Positions 16,760 to 25,633 of a stretch of 64,000 nt of DNA are shown here, piece after piece. The stretch spans positions 434,001-498,000 of the forward strand of contig OZ255625.1 in the NCBI GenBank assembly GCA_965276755.1, given 5' to 3'. Each line of letters begins with the position of its first letter. The first letter of the stretch is position 1. The notes beneath the pieces were generated by a model. That model was not told the DNA's origin and did not search any database. It worked only from the letters and a program-made list of their open reading frames with translations. Source of the DNA: CAJCIS01 sp965276755. Lineage in GTDB: Bacteria; Pseudomonadota; Alphaproteobacteria; Acetobacterales; Acetobacteraceae. The translations under genes and the position numbers were made by a program.

Positions 16760-17638
16760 ATGCGTTTTACGGAAATCGGCCAGCAATTACGGGCCTACAG
16801 GCTCGAATCGGGGCTGAGGGCGGAAGAGATCGCGGCCCGACTCGGCGTGTCGCGCGCCGCACTCTATCGCTACGAAAAGGGCGAGGTCATCAAGCTCGAC
16901 ACGGTCAACCGGCTGGCCGAGCTGCTCAAGATTTCCGCCTTGTCGCTGCTGGGCATAGGCGTGGAGTACTACAACCGTCCGATCGGGTTTTTCGAGCGCC
17001 TGCGCCAGATCGAGGAGACGGCGGATCAGATCCTGCAGGTCGCTCTGCCGCTGGCCTACCTGGTCTCTTCGGACGACCTCGATGCGGTCGAGACCGAGAT
17101 CTTTCGCGAGGCTGTGTCCGATCTGGGTTCGGAGCGCTCGGCCGCGCAGGCTGTGGCCGATCAGGTCCAGGGGATACAGTCCGAGCGCAAGCGGATGTAT
17201 CGCATGCGCCGGCCGGCGATCATCGCCATGCTCTCGCCCGGGGCGATCGGACGGTTTTTGCAGCAGGGCTGCGGGCAGGGGATGGTGCGCTCCGAGCAGC
17301 TTCGCTATCGGGCGCGCGCAGTGGCTCGGGCGGAGATCGAGAACATCGCCAATCTGATGGATGCCGAGCCGATGGGCTTGCAGTTCGGGCTGCTGTCCTC
17401 GGGGGAGCCGTCCGGGCATTTTCAGATCCTGCGCGCGCGTGATCGCGCCACTCTGGCGATCAACAGCTTCCGCAGCGACTCGATCCCGCATTTGCAGGCG
17501 GGCGTTGCTATGATTACGGGCGCGGACGAGGCGATTGCTGCGCATCAGCGTGTTGCGGAGTCTATGTGGCGCGATGCGATCAAGGGGCCGATAGGTGCGT
17601 CGAAGATGCGGGAGATTTTGAGCGCTAACCCGCTTTGA
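16760..17638 (+). CDS. XRE-family transcriptional regulator with large C-terminal domain
   Basis: A 292-residue protein. The N-terminal HTH (residues ~5-60) reads IGQQLRAYRLESGLRAEEIA, LGVSRAALYRYEKGEVIKLD. The ~230-residue C-terminal part has no motif I recognise and may be a ligand-binding or dimerisation domain (repeating patterns of Leu/Ile with many Arg/Glu). It stands alone between two intergenic elements and probably regulates itself through the palindrome at 16669-16690. The regulon is unknown. The ATG start is supported by AAAGAAAGTAGAG upstream. Confidence 0.8.
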   Translation: MRFTEIGQQLRAYRLESGLRAEEIAARLGVSRAALYRYEKGEVIKLDTVNRLAELLKISALSLLGIGVEYYNRPIGFFERLRQIEETADQILQVALPLAYLVSSDDLDAVETEIFREAVSDLGSERSAAQAVADQVQGIQSERKRMYRMRRPAIIAMLSPGAIGRFLQQGCGQGMVRSEQLRYRARAVARAEIENIANLMDAEPMGLQFGLLSSGEPSGHFQILRARDRATLAINSFRSDSIPHLQAGVAMITGADEAIAAHQRVAESMWRDAIKGPIGASKMREILSANPL

Positions 17639-17648
17639 AGTGGAGAGG

Positions 17649-17748
17649 CTGGGGGAGATGTGCCATCCCCCCCAGACCCCCCGTCGATTGTAGGACCTCG
17701 TTCTAAATAATGACGGGGGGTCTGGGGGGGATGGCACATCTCCCCCAG
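17649..17748. repeat. GC-rich double-hairpin repeat, copy R4 (complete)
   Basis: Full two-half element, arms as in R1, centre containing GGACCTCGTTCTAAATAATG. It lies 10 nt after the XRE stop and 22 nt before the Nudix start. Confidence 0.9.
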
Positions 17749-17769
17749 CTCTTTCCTTGGAGCCCGTGT

Positions 17770-18405
17770 GTGCCAAGCCTGACGCTACCCGCCTACAACG
17801 GCCTGATCATAGAGGACGTGCAGACCGTCTGGAACGGCCGCTTCCCCTTGCAGCGCGTGACCTTCCGCAATCGGCGCTTCGACGGCGCGATGTCCGGCGA
17901 ACGCCTGTGGGAGCTATGGCGGCGGGGCCGCGCCGCAGCGGTGCTGCCGTATGATCCCGTCTCCGACATGGTCGTGGTCATCGAGCAGTTCCGCCTGGCG
18001 GCGCTGGCCGCGGGACAGGAGCCGGTGATGGTCGAACTTCCCGCAGGCCTTGCCGAAACGGGCGAGGCTGCCGAGGCCATCGTCAGGCGTGAGGCGCAGG
18101 AGGAGATGGGGCTGAGCATCGGCCGCCTGCACCGCATCGGCGCCTTCCTGCTGACGCCCGGTGGCGCAGATGAGGAGTGCACGCTTTTCGCCGGCGAAGT
18201 GAGCGCGCCTGCTTCGTGTGCGGACGGTCTGATCGGCTATGCCGGGCTTGCCGCCGAGTCCGAGGACATCCGCGTGCGTGCATTGCCCGCGGCCGAGGCG
18301 ATCGAGTCCGCGCTCGCGGGGCGCTACCCCAATTCCGTCACCGCGATCGGCCTGATGTGGCTGGCGGCCAGGCGGGAGTGGCTGCGCCGGGAATGGGGGG
18401 CATGA
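17770..18405 (+). CDS. Nudix hydrolase, ADP-ribose pyrophosphatase type
   Basis: A 211-residue enzyme with a perfect Nudix box: G-x5-E (GLAETGE) then x7 and RREAQEEMG, around residues 97-119. The surrounding AAVLPYDPVSDMVVVIEQFR and the long N-terminal strand region fit the ADP-ribose/nucleoside-diphosphate-sugar branch (NudF-like). It probably cleaves ADP-ribose to AMP and ribose-5-phosphate. The GTG at 17770 with GGAG upstream is chosen; the open frame further upstream is repeat R4. The stop overlaps the sseA ATG by 4 nt. Confidence 0.85.
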   Translation: MPSLTLPAYNGLIIEDVQTVWNGRFPLQRVTFRNRRFDGAMSGERLWELWRRGRAAAVLPYDPVSDMVVVIEQFRLAALAAGQEPVMVELPAGLAETGEAAEAIVRREAQEEMGLSIGRLHRIGAFLLTPGGADEECTLFAGEVSAPASCADGLIGYAGLAAESEDIRVRALPAAEAIESALAGRYPNSVTAIGLMWLAARREWLRREWGA

Positions 18406-19256
18406 CGTTGGATACGGGCCTCGTTTCGGCCAATTGGCTGGCAGAGGAGATCGGCGCGCCCGATCTGCGAATCTTCGATGCCAGCTTCTACCTGCCGACC
18501 GAGCAGGCCGACGCGCGCGCGCTGTTTCGCGCCGCCCACATTCCGGGCGCGCGGTTCTTCGATATCGACGAAATCGCCGATCGGGAGACAACCCTGCCGC
18601 ACATGTTGCCCAGCGCCGCACGCTTCACCGCGTGCGTGGGTGCGCTGGGCGTCAGCAGGCGGGATCGCGTCGTGGTCTATGACCAGAAGGGGATTTTCTC
18701 GGCCGCGCGCGTGTGGTGGATGTTGCGTGTCTTCGGCCATGATGGGGTGGCCGTGCTCGATGGCGGGCTGCCCGGTTGGCGGGAGCAGGCGCGGCCGATC
18801 GAAACGGGCGAGCCGGCGCTTGCCGTGCCCGCTGCCTTCGAGGCCGATCTTCGCGCCAGGATGCTGCGCGGACTGGGCGATATGCAGGACAATCTGCGCG
18901 CCGGGCAGGAACTGGTGCTCGATGCGCGGCCGGCGGGACGCTTCGATGGCTCGGCGCCCGAGCCCAGGCCCGGTCTGCCGAGCGGGCATATTCCGGGCGC
19001 GCGCAGCCTGCCGGCCTCCGAATTGCTGCAAGGTGGCCGCCACATGCTGCCACCGGATGTTTTGCGCGCGCGTTTTGCTGCCCTGGGTGTGGACGGCACG
19101 CGGCCGGTGGTGACGAGCTGCGGCACCGGCGTGACCGCGGCCATCCTGACGCTCGGGCTGCATTTGGCCGGTCTGCCGGATGGCGCGCTCTATGACGGTG
19201 CGTGGACGGAATGGGCCGGGCGCGATGACACCCCGAAGGCGCACGGGCATGGCTGA
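18402..19256 (+). CDS. sseA: 3-mercaptopyruvate/thiosulfate sulfurtransferase (two-domain rhodanese)
   Basis: A 284-residue tandem-rhodanese protein. The inactive N-terminal domain has IPGARFFDIDEIAD. The C-terminal domain has LPSGHIPGARSLP and the active-site loop SCGTGVTA with the catalytic Cys. A CG[ST]GVT loop favours 3-mercaptopyruvate over thiosulfate. The gene overlaps the Nudix gene by 4 nt and metC by 8 nt, so the three are translationally coupled. Together with MetC this suggests cysteine/sulfur catabolism. The start at ATG 18402 follows GAATGGGGGGC. Confidence 0.9.
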   Translation: MTLDTGLVSANWLAEEIGAPDLRIFDASFYLPTEQADARALFRAAHIPGARFFDIDEIADRETTLPHMLPSAARFTACVGALGVSRRDRVVVYDQKGIFSAARVWWMLRVFGHDGVAVLDGGLPGWREQARPIETGEPALAVPAAFEADLRARMLRGLGDMQDNLRAGQELVLDARPAGRFDGSAPEPRPGLPSGHIPGARSLPASELLQGGRHMLPPDVLRARFAALGVDGTRPVVTSCGTGVTAAILTLGLHLAGLPDGALYDGAWTEWAGRDDTPKAHGHG

Positions 19257-20442
19257 CAAGCACGGCTTGGCAACGATGCTGAGCCATGCGGGGCGGGCGG
19301 GCACGCATGTGCACGGCCTGGTCAATCCGCCGCTGCATCGCGGGTCGACGGTGTTGTACGAGGACATGGCGCAGCGCCGCGCCTTTATGCGCAAGCGCTT
19401 CGACCAGGCGCTGACCTACGGCTTGCAGGGCAATGCCACGCACCACGCGCTGGAGGATGTGATCGCGGCCGTGGAGGGCGGGACGCGCTGCCAGATTTAC
19501 CCGAGCGGCCTGGCGGCGGTGACGGGGCCGCTGCTGTCCTACCTCTCGGCCGGCGATCATGTGCTGGTGCCGGACAGCGTCTATGGTCCGGTGCGCAGCT
19601 TCTGCGACACGATGGGCAAGCGCCTGGGGATTGCCACGACCTATTACGCGCCGGAGATCGATGCGGCCGGGCTGGCGACGCTGTTTCGCGCCGAGACGCG
19701 CGTGCTGTATCTGGAAAGTCCCGGCAGCCATAGTTTCGAGGTGCAGGACGTGCCGGCGTTGGCAGCCCTTGCGCATGAGCAGAACGCCGCGGTGCTGATG
19801 GACAATACATGGGGCATCCACGCGTTTCAGCCATTTACGCATGGCGTGGATGTGTCGATCCAGGCGTTGACGAAATACCCTGTGGGGCACTCGGACGTGC
19901 TGCTGGGGTCGGCCACGGTAGCCGATGACGCGCATTGGCGTCGCGTACGCGATGGCGCGCTGATCCTGGGGCTGTATGCCTCGCCGGACGATTGCTGGCT
20001 GGCGCTGCGCGGCCTGCGCACGATGGCCGTGCGGCTGGCGCGGCAGGAGGCGTCCGGGCTGGAGGTTGCCGCCTGGCTTGCTGCGCGGCCGGAGGTGGCG
20101 CGCGTGCTGCACCCGGCACTGCCCGGCGCGCCGGGGCACGAATTGTGGAAACGCGATTTTTGCGGCGCATGCAGCCTGTTCGGCGTAGTGTTTCACGCGC
20201 GCTATTCGGTGGAAGACACCCACCGATTTGTCGAGGCGCTGGCGCTGTTCGGCATCGGCGCATCGTGGGGCGGCTATGAGAGCCTGGCCTTGCCCACGAC
20301 CGGCTTTGTCAGCCGTAGCGCGGGCGCGGGCGAGATGGGTGGGCCGGCGGTGCGCCTTCATGTGGGGCTGGAGGATGCGGCCGACCTGATTGCCGACCTG
20401 GTACAGGCGCTGCCGGCACTGGACCGGCCTGCTGCAGGCTGA
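19249..20442 (+). CDS. metC: Cystathionine beta-lyase
   Basis: A 397-residue PLP enzyme of the Cys/Met metabolism family. It would cleave cystathionine to homocysteine, pyruvate and ammonia. Visible: YGLQGNATHHALEDVIAAVE, IYPSGLAAVTGPLLSYLSAG, the Asp-bearing VLMDNTWG, and the PLP-lysine motif ALTKYPVGHSDVLLG (Lys in TKY). The SWGGYESL near the C-terminus is typical of beta-lyases. ATG 19249 lies inside the 3' end of sseA. It is the last gene of the Nudix-sseA-metC run; the next gene starts 68 nt later. Confidence 0.92.
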   Translation: MADKHGLATMLSHAGRAGTHVHGLVNPPLHRGSTVLYEDMAQRRAFMRKRFDQALTYGLQGNATHHALEDVIAAVEGGTRCQIYPSGLAAVTGPLLSYLSAGDHVLVPDSVYGPVRSFCDTMGKRLGIATTYYAPEIDAAGLATLFRAETRVLYLESPGSHSFEVQDVPALAALAHEQNAAVLMDNTWGIHAFQPFTHGVDVSIQALTKYPVGHSDVLLGSATVADDAHWRRVRDGALILGLYASPDDCWLALRGLRTMAVRLARQEASGLEVAAWLAARPEVARVLHPALPGAPGHELWKRDFCGACSLFGVVFHARYSVEDTHRFVEALALFGIGASWGGYESLALPTTGFVSRSAGAGEMGGPAVRLHVGLEDAADLIADLVQALPALDRPAAG

Positions 20443-20510
20443 GCCAGCCTTGCCCGCGGGCGCGAGTGGACGCAAAACCCTCGCTGACCAAAAACAACGG
20501 ACCACGCCCC

Positions 20511-21257
20511 ATGCGTATATTTCTGGCCATGTTCCTCCTGGCGGCGTTGCTGCCCGGCATGGCACGGGCGGCCGAGCCTTCGCCCCCGGCCTTCTCACCC
20601 GCACAGCGCGCCGAGATTGTGCAAATCGTGCGCGGCGCGCTCAAGGCGGATCCCTCCATCCTGCGCGAAGCGATCGCCTCCCTGCAGGCCGAGGAGAGCG
20701 CGCATGAAGCGGCCGAGGCGCGCGGTGCGATCGCATCCCGCCAGAAGGACCTGCTGGCCACTGCCGGCGACCCGCAAGCCGGCAATTCGCATGGCGATGT
20801 CACGGTCGTTGAATTCTACGATCCGCGCTGCCCCTATTGCCGGCGCATGCTGCCTGGCATCGAGGCGATGCTGCAGAAGGATCACGGCGTGCGTCTGATC
20901 TATAAGGACATTCCCGTGCTCGGGCCGCCCAGCATCATGGAATCGCGCGCCATCGTCGCCGCGGCAAACCAGGGCGGGTACTTAAAAATGCAGGCCGCGC
21001 TGATGAAGGATCCCGCTCAGCCATCCGAAGCCATGATCCGCGCCGCCGCTACCGCACAGGGGCTGAACGCCGACAAGCTGGCGGCCGATATGAACAGTTC
21101 CGCCGTGACCAAGAAAATCGACGCCAATCTGGAGCTGGCGCATGCGCTCAAGCTGCAAGGCACGCCAGCCTTTGTCGTGGGCGATCAGATGATCCCCGGC
21201 ATGGTCGATGCCGAACAGCTTGAGGCCGCCGTCACCGCCGCGCGTAAGCACGCGTGA
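20511..21257 (+). CDS. Secreted DsbA-family thiol:disulfide oxidoreductase
   Basis: A 248-residue periplasmic protein. The signal peptide is MRIFLAMFLLAALLPGMARA. After a helical stretch (residues 30-80) comes the thioredoxin-fold part with VVEFYDPRCPYCRRM; the active-site CPYC is at 107-110. The cis-Pro loop is GTPAFVVGDQMIPG. The N-terminal helical extension and overall length resemble ScsC/BdbD/Com1-type proteins rather than short DsbA. It may oxidise or isomerise envelope proteins. ATG 20511 is chosen for the signal peptide. Repeat R5 follows 17 nt after the stop. Confidence 0.87.
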   Translation: MRIFLAMFLLAALLPGMARAAEPSPPAFSPAQRAEIVQIVRGALKADPSILREAIASLQAEESAHEAAEARGAIASRQKDLLATAGDPQAGNSHGDVTVVEFYDPRCPYCRRMLPGIEAMLQKDHGVRLIYKDIPVLGPPSIMESRAIVAAANQGGYLKMQAALMKDPAQPSEAMIRAAATAQGLNADKLAADMNSSAVTKKIDANLELAHALKLQGTPAFVVGDQMIPGMVDAEQLEAAVTAARKHA

Positions 21258-21274
21258 CGGAGGGCCAAAGAAGG

Positions 21275-21374
21275 CTGGGGGAGATGTGCCATCCCCCCCA
21301 GACCCCCCGTCTTTATCCAGGACGACGCTACAAAATCGACGGGGGGTTTGGGGGGGATGGCACATCTCCCCCAA
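21275..21374. repeat. GC-rich double-hairpin repeat, copy R5 (complete)
   Basis: A full element between the convergent dsbA-like and trpE genes. The left half reads CCAGACCCCCCGTC and the right half GACGGGGGGTTTGG, so the outer stem has one G-T pair. It could serve both genes as a transcript-end structure. Confidence 0.9.
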
Positions 21375-21387
21375 TCTTCACTTGCCT

Positions 21388-22848
21388 TCATCCTCCCGCC
21401 GCAAACCGCACCGCCTCCTCCGCCGCGCGAAACAACGCGCGGCTCTTCTGGCGCGTCTCGGCCTCCTCGGCCTCCGGCACGGAATCGGCCACCACGCCCG
21501 CACCCGCCTGCACGTGCATCACGCCATCGCGGACCAGCGCGGTGCGCAGCCCGATGCACGTGTCCATCGTGCCATCGGCGGCGAAATAGCCGATGCAGCC
21601 GGCGTAGACGCCGCGGCGCACCGGCTCCAATTCCTCGATGATTTCCATGGCGCGGATTTTGGGTGCGCCGGTCAGCGTGCCGGCGGGAAAGCCGGCGGCC
21701 AGCGCGTCCACGGCGTCCAGGCCAGGGGCGAGCACGCCTTCGACATTGCTGGAGATGTGCATGACATGGCTGAAGCGCTCGATGGCGAAGCTTTCGGTCA
21801 CGCGTACGGAGCCGGGCACGGCAACGCGCCCGACATCGTTGCGGCCGAGATCGACCAGCATCAGGTGCTCGGCGCGCTCCTTGGGATCGGCCAGCAGCTC
21901 GCGCGCCAGGGCCTCGTCGGCCTCGGCCGTGGCGCCGCGGGGGCGCGTGCCGGCCAAAGGGCGGATCGTGACGCGGCCGTCGCGCAGGCGCACCAATACT
22001 TCGGGGCTTGAGCCGACGATAGCGAAGCCGCCGAAATCCAGGAAGAAGAGGAACGGTGCGGGATTGATCCGCCGCAACGCCCGGTAGAGCGAGAACGGCG
22101 GCAGCGCGAAGGGCGCCGAAAAGCGTTGGCTGGGCACCACCTGGAATACGTCGCCCGCCGCGATGTAGTCCCGCGCGCGCTCTACGGCGGCGGCGTAGCC
22201 GCCCGGCGCGAAATTGCTGGTGGGCGCGGGTTGGGGCGGCAGCGCCACGGGCGGGGCGGCGGCCGGCAGGGGACGGGCCAGGGCTGCGCGCGCGGCTTCC
22301 AGGCGGAGCTCGGCCTGCTTGCGCGCAGCCAGCGGGGTCTGCCCCTGCAAAGGGCGCGCGGGCGCGGCCAGCGTCAGCTCGTCCCGCACGTTGTCGAAGA
22401 TGGCAAACAGTGTGGGCCGCAACAGGATCGCATCCGGCAGGCCGATCGGGTCTGGGTTGGTGGCGGGCAGGCGCTCCATCTGGCGCACCATGTCATAGCC
22501 GAGGTAGCCGACGATGCCGCCGGCCATCGGCGCCAGGCCGGGCGGCAGTTCGGCGCGGCTTTCGGACAGCAGCGCGCGCAGGCTTTCCAGCGGTGGGGCC
22601 GCCTCGGCGGCAAAGGCGTGCGGGGCGGAGAGGGCGTGGCGGTTGATTTCCGCCACGCCGTCACGGCAGCGCCAGATCAGGTCGGGCGCCATGCCGATGA
22701 CCGAGTAGCGCCCGCGCGCCGTACCGCCCTCGATGCTTTCCAGCAAAAAGCTGTTGGGCTGGCCATGCGCGAGCTTGAGGAACGCCGCAACCGGCGTTTC
22801 CAGGTCCGAAACGCCTGTCCACACTGCAATGGGTGTGGGCGCCGTCAC
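21388..22848 (-). CDS. trpE: Anthranilate synthase component I
   Basis: A 486-residue chorismate-using enzyme of the first step of tryptophan synthesis; it needs TrpG, not seen in the window. N-terminal LLES (residues 36-39) belongs to the tryptophan-feedback pocket of the family. The C-terminal chorismate-binding domain shows PSQRFSAPF, FLDFGGFAIVGSSPEVLVRL, PLAGTRPRG and GTLTGAPKIRAMEIIEELEP. GTG 22848 overlaps the ppiD stop by 4 nt, so trpE is the downstream partner of ppiD, an arrangement common in alphaproteobacteria. No leader peptide is visible because the operon promoter lies upstream of ppiD. Confidence 0.95.
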   Translation of the reverse strand: MTAPTPIAVWTGVSDLETPVAAFLKLAHGQPNSFLLESIEGGTARGRYSVIGMAPDLIWRCRDGVAEINRHALSAPHAFAAEAAPPLESLRALLSESRAELPPGLAPMAGGIVGYLGYDMVRQMERLPATNPDPIGLPDAILLRPTLFAIFDNVRDELTLAAPARPLQGQTPLAARKQAELRLEAARAALARPLPAAAPPVALPPQPAPTSNFAPGGYAAAVERARDYIAAGDVFQVVPSQRFSAPFALPPFSLYRALRRINPAPFLFFLDFGGFAIVGSSPEVLVRLRDGRVTIRPLAGTRPRGATAEADEALARELLADPKERAEHLMLVDLGRNDVGRVAVPGSVRVTESFAIERFSHVMHISSNVEGVLAPGLDAVDALAAGFPAGTLTGAPKIRAMEIIEELEPVRRGVYAGCIGYFAADGTMDTCIGLRTALVRDGVMHVQAGAGVVADSVPEAEEAETRQKSRALFRAAEEAVRFAAGG

Positions 22849-24746
22849 TCCGGCGCGCGGTCGATCTGATCCAGGACGTGCATGTTGACCCGCGGCTGAG
22901 CCGCGTCCCGCAAGGCGGTGGCGAAGCTGACCACGTAATCGTCGGCAAGGGCTCGCGTGAGCCCGGATCGCACCTCGCTCAGTGCAGATGGGTCCGCCTT
23001 GGCATCTGCGGAGGTTACCTGCGCCAGCCGCGCGACCAGGAAGCCGACATTGCTTTCGACCATCGTCGCCTGGCCGGGCTTGAGCGTGAAGATCAACTGG
23101 TTCAGCTCTGCCGGCACGCCGGCCACCGGGCGGTTGCGGTGCAGAACGGGCGAGCGCGTGACCTGCCGGCCCGAACCCCAGGCGGCGTTGAGCATGGTCT
23201 GCCCGCCATTGACCGTCGCCAACAGCTTGGCGGCCTCGGCTTCGGTGGTGTGGCGCACCTGCTCGGCCTGCCAGTCTGCCAGCACGCGGGCGCGCACCTG
23301 GTCGTATGGCTTGGCGGCTGGCTTGATCACGCCGTCGACAGCGACGGCGTACCAGCCATGGTCGGGGCCCTCGGTCAGCTGGCCTGTCTCGCCTTTTGCC
23401 AGCTTGAATGCGTCGGCAATGATGGCAGAGCGCAGCGCGTCCGGCGCGGGGATGGGCGCGCGGTTTCCCTCCGGCGTCATGCCTTGCGCATCCAGCGTGC
23501 CCTGCGCGCCGGCGGCGCCGCTGTCGGCCGGCACCTCGTCGATATGGCTGCCACCGGCCAGGACGTCCTGCAGCTTCTGCGCGCGCTGGTCGATCAGGTC
23601 GGCACCCTTTTCAGTGGCGACGCGCCCACGGATGGTGTCGTGCAGGTCGAGCTCGGTCGGGTTCTTGGCCGGGGTGATCGCCGTGACGCGCACGAGCTGG
23701 AAGCCCAGCGGCTCGGTGACGGGGCCGGTCACCGTGTCGAGCGGGGCGGCGAAGGCGGCGGAACCCAGCTCGGGCGAGGGCACGCCGTCCTTGGTGGCGT
23801 CGTCCAGTTGGGCGGTGCTGACGCCGTCGGCTTTGGCCGCGGCCTCGACACTGGGCCAGTCCGCGCCTTGCTGCCACAGCGTGGCCAGCTTTTCCGCCTG
23901 CGGCCTGGTGGTTGTGGTGACCACCTGCAGCGTGCGCTTCTCGGGCGAGACGAACTCGCCGCGGTGGGCGGTGAACCAGGCGTGCATCTCAGCGGCGGTC
24001 ACGGGCAGGCCCCGGCCGATCGTGGCGGGCGAGAGCACGACGGCCTTGATGCGGCGATACTCGGGTGCGGTGTAGCGGGCGACGTTGTTGGCGTAATAGC
24101 GCTGCAGTACGTTTTCCGCGGGTGCGGGCGGGGGGGCGTGGCTGGCGAAAGTGAGGCTGACCAGATCGGCCTGCCGGCCCTCGTTGAGGTAGTCGAAGAT
24201 CATGCGCGTCAGCATGTCGCTGGGGCGGGCGCCGGCCTGCACGGCGCTGATTACCTGGTTCTTGGTGATGTCAGCCGCGATCATGCGCTGGAAGGCCACG
24301 GGCGTCAGGTTGTTCTGCGCGAGCCGGCCGACATAGGTGTTGTGGTCGAAATTGCCGTCCACGCCCTGGAAGGCAGGCATCGCGGTGATGGCCTTTTGCA
24401 CGGCGGCATCCGGTGCGACCACGCCCAGGCGCTGCGCCTCGTCATCGAGCGCCTGCTGGGCGATCAGACGCTGGAGGGTCTGTTGGGCGATGGCGCGCCG
24501 CGCCTCGGGCGGGATTTGCGAGGGGTCGGGGAAGCGCTTGGCGAATTGCTCCATGTCCTGGCGCAAGGCGGTCTGGAACGCGTTGGCGGTGATGGCATGG
24601 CCGTTCACCGTGGCCACGCTGGTGGGATCGGCGCCGCCCAGGTTCATTTTGCCCGAGACGCCCCAGCCGATGAAGGCGGCGGCCAGGGCTGCGAAGAAGA
24701 TGCGCGCGGGCCAGGTCTGGGTGAGGTTGTGGAGGAAGGAGATCAT
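22845..24746 (-). CDS. ppiD: PpiD-like peptidyl-prolyl isomerase/chaperone
   Basis: A 633-residue inner-membrane-anchored periplasmic folding factor. One N-terminal helix (ARIFFAALAAAFIGWGVSG, ~15-33) is followed by a SurA-N-like chaperone region (VNGHAITANAFQTALRQDME, IAQQTLQRLIAQQALDDEA). The parvulin-like segment lies in the middle (FVSPEKRTLQVVTTTTRPQA ... GFQLVRVTAI). It probably assists outer-membrane and secreted proteins emerging from SecYEG. ATG 24746 is convincing from the topology. It precedes and overlaps trpE. Confidence 0.88.
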   Translation of the reverse strand: MISFLHNLTQTWPARIFFAALAAAFIGWGVSGKMNLGGADPTSVATVNGHAITANAFQTALRQDMEQFAKRFPDPSQIPPEARRAIAQQTLQRLIAQQALDDEAQRLGVVAPDAAVQKAITAMPAFQGVDGNFDHNTYVGRLAQNNLTPVAFQRMIAADITKNQVISAVQAGARPSDMLTRMIFDYLNEGRQADLVSLTFASHAPPPAPAENVLQRYYANNVARYTAPEYRRIKAVVLSPATIGRGLPVTAAEMHAWFTAHRGEFVSPEKRTLQVVTTTTRPQAEKLATLWQQGADWPSVEAAAKADGVSTAQLDDATKDGVPSPELGSAAFAAPLDTVTGPVTEPLGFQLVRVTAITPAKNPTELDLHDTIRGRVATEKGADLIDQRAQKLQDVLAGGSHIDEVPADSGAAGAQGTLDAQGMTPEGNRAPIPAPDALRSAIIADAFKLAKGETGQLTEGPDHGWYAVAVDGVIKPAAKPYDQVRARVLADWQAEQVRHTTEAEAAKLLATVNGGQTMLNAAWGSGRQVTRSPVLHRNRPVAGVPAELNQLIFTLKPGQATMVESNVGFLVARLAQVTSADAKADPSALSEVRSGLTRALADDYVVSFATALRDAAQPRVNMHVLDQIDRAPE

Positions 24747-24779
24747 GAGGGCGCGTCGTGGACGGTTTTGACGCGGCTG

Positions 24780-24866
24780 ACAACGGATCAGTTGTCGGTT
24801 GTCAGCTTCCAGTTGTCAGAGGGGCTCGCCTTTCTGAATGCTGAATGCTGAAAGCTGACAACTGAC
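24780..24866. repeat. Repetitive TTGTCAG/GACAAC intergenic region before tpiA
   Basis: Within ~90 nt the motif TTGTC(A/G)G or its complement occurs at least six times, and TGAATGC is repeated in tandem near 24835-24848. An 11-bp inverted repeat, GTTGTCAGCTT (24798-24808) and AAGCTGACAAC (24852-24862), ends 4 nt before the tpiA ATG. No purine-rich ribosome site is visible for tpiA. The function is unknown; it may be a regulatory hairpin or a degenerate repeat expansion. Confidence 0.6.
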
Positions 24867-25604
24867 ATGCAGCAGCTGATTGCGGGCAACTGGAAGATGA
24901 ACACACGGACGGCGGAGGCAGCCGTCCTTGCGCGTGCGGTCACTCACGGTGCCGGCGCACTCGCGTGCGAACTGATGGTCTGCCCGCCATTTACGGCACT
25001 GGCAGCGGTGGCCGAGGCGCTGCGCGGCAGCACCGTGGCGCTGGGCGGGCAGGATTGCCACGCCGCCCCCGCCGGCGCCTACACGGGCGACATTGCCGCG
25101 GCTATGCTGGCCGATCTGGGCTGCGCCGGCGTCATCCTGGGCCATTCCGAGCGCCGCCAGGGCCATGGGGAGACCAGCCCTGCCGTGCGCGCCAAGGCGC
25201 TGGCCGCCGCCGCGGCCGGCCTGATGCCGATCGTGTGCGTCGGCGAGACGGGCGAGGAGCGGCAGGCCGGCGCGGCGGTAGCCATCGTGCGCGCCCAAAT
25301 CGCCGAAAGCCTGCCCGCACCCTTTGCCGGCGTGCTCGCCTACGAACCCATCTGGGCCATCGGCACGGGCGTCAGCGCGACCGAGACGGACATCGCCGCC
25401 ATGCACGCCCAGCTACGCGCAGCCCTGATCGAGCGGCTGGGCGAGCCGGGCAGGGGGGTGCGCATCCTCTACGGCGGCTCGGTCAAGCCCGAGAACGCGG
25501 CCGCGGTGCTGGCCACGCCGGAGGTGGGCGGCGCGCTGGTCGGGGGCGCCTCACTGGATGCGGCGGCCTTCCTGGCGATTGCAGCCGCCGCCCGGCGCGG
25601 CTAG
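24867..25604 (+). CDS. tpiA: Triose-phosphate isomerase
   Basis: A 245-residue TIM-barrel enzyme interconverting dihydroxyacetone phosphate and glyceraldehyde-3-phosphate. Signatures: AGNWKMN (catalytic Lys), VILGHSERR (catalytic His), AYEPIWAIGTG (catalytic Glu and the flexible loop-6 region), and YGGSVKPENA for phosphate binding. The length is standard. ATG 24867 gives the normal N-terminus (MQQLIAGNWKMN) although a clear ribosome site is missing. It is divergent from ppiD and 29 nt upstream of secG, an arrangement shared by many alphaproteobacteria. Confidence 0.97.
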   Translation: MQQLIAGNWKMNTRTAEAAVLARAVTHGAGALACELMVCPPFTALAAVAEALRGSTVALGGQDCHAAPAGAYTGDIAAAMLADLGCAGVILGHSERRQGHGETSPAVRAKALAAAAAGLMPIVCVGETGEERQAGAAVAIVRAQIAESLPAPFAGVLAYEPIWAIGTGVSATETDIAAMHAQLRAALIERLGEPGRGVRILYGGSVKPENAAAVLATPEVGGALVGGASLDAAAFLAIAAAARRG

Positions 25605-25633
25605 AAGGCGCCCCTTCCCCTCAAGGCCGGCTG

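Noticed and set aside
22833..24851. A 672-codon plus-strand frame opposite ppiD, and a 722-codon frame over copCD (5141-7309)
   Set aside because: Both are Arg/Gly/Ala or Gly/Val-rich antisense or out-of-frame readings of recognised genes with no domain signal.
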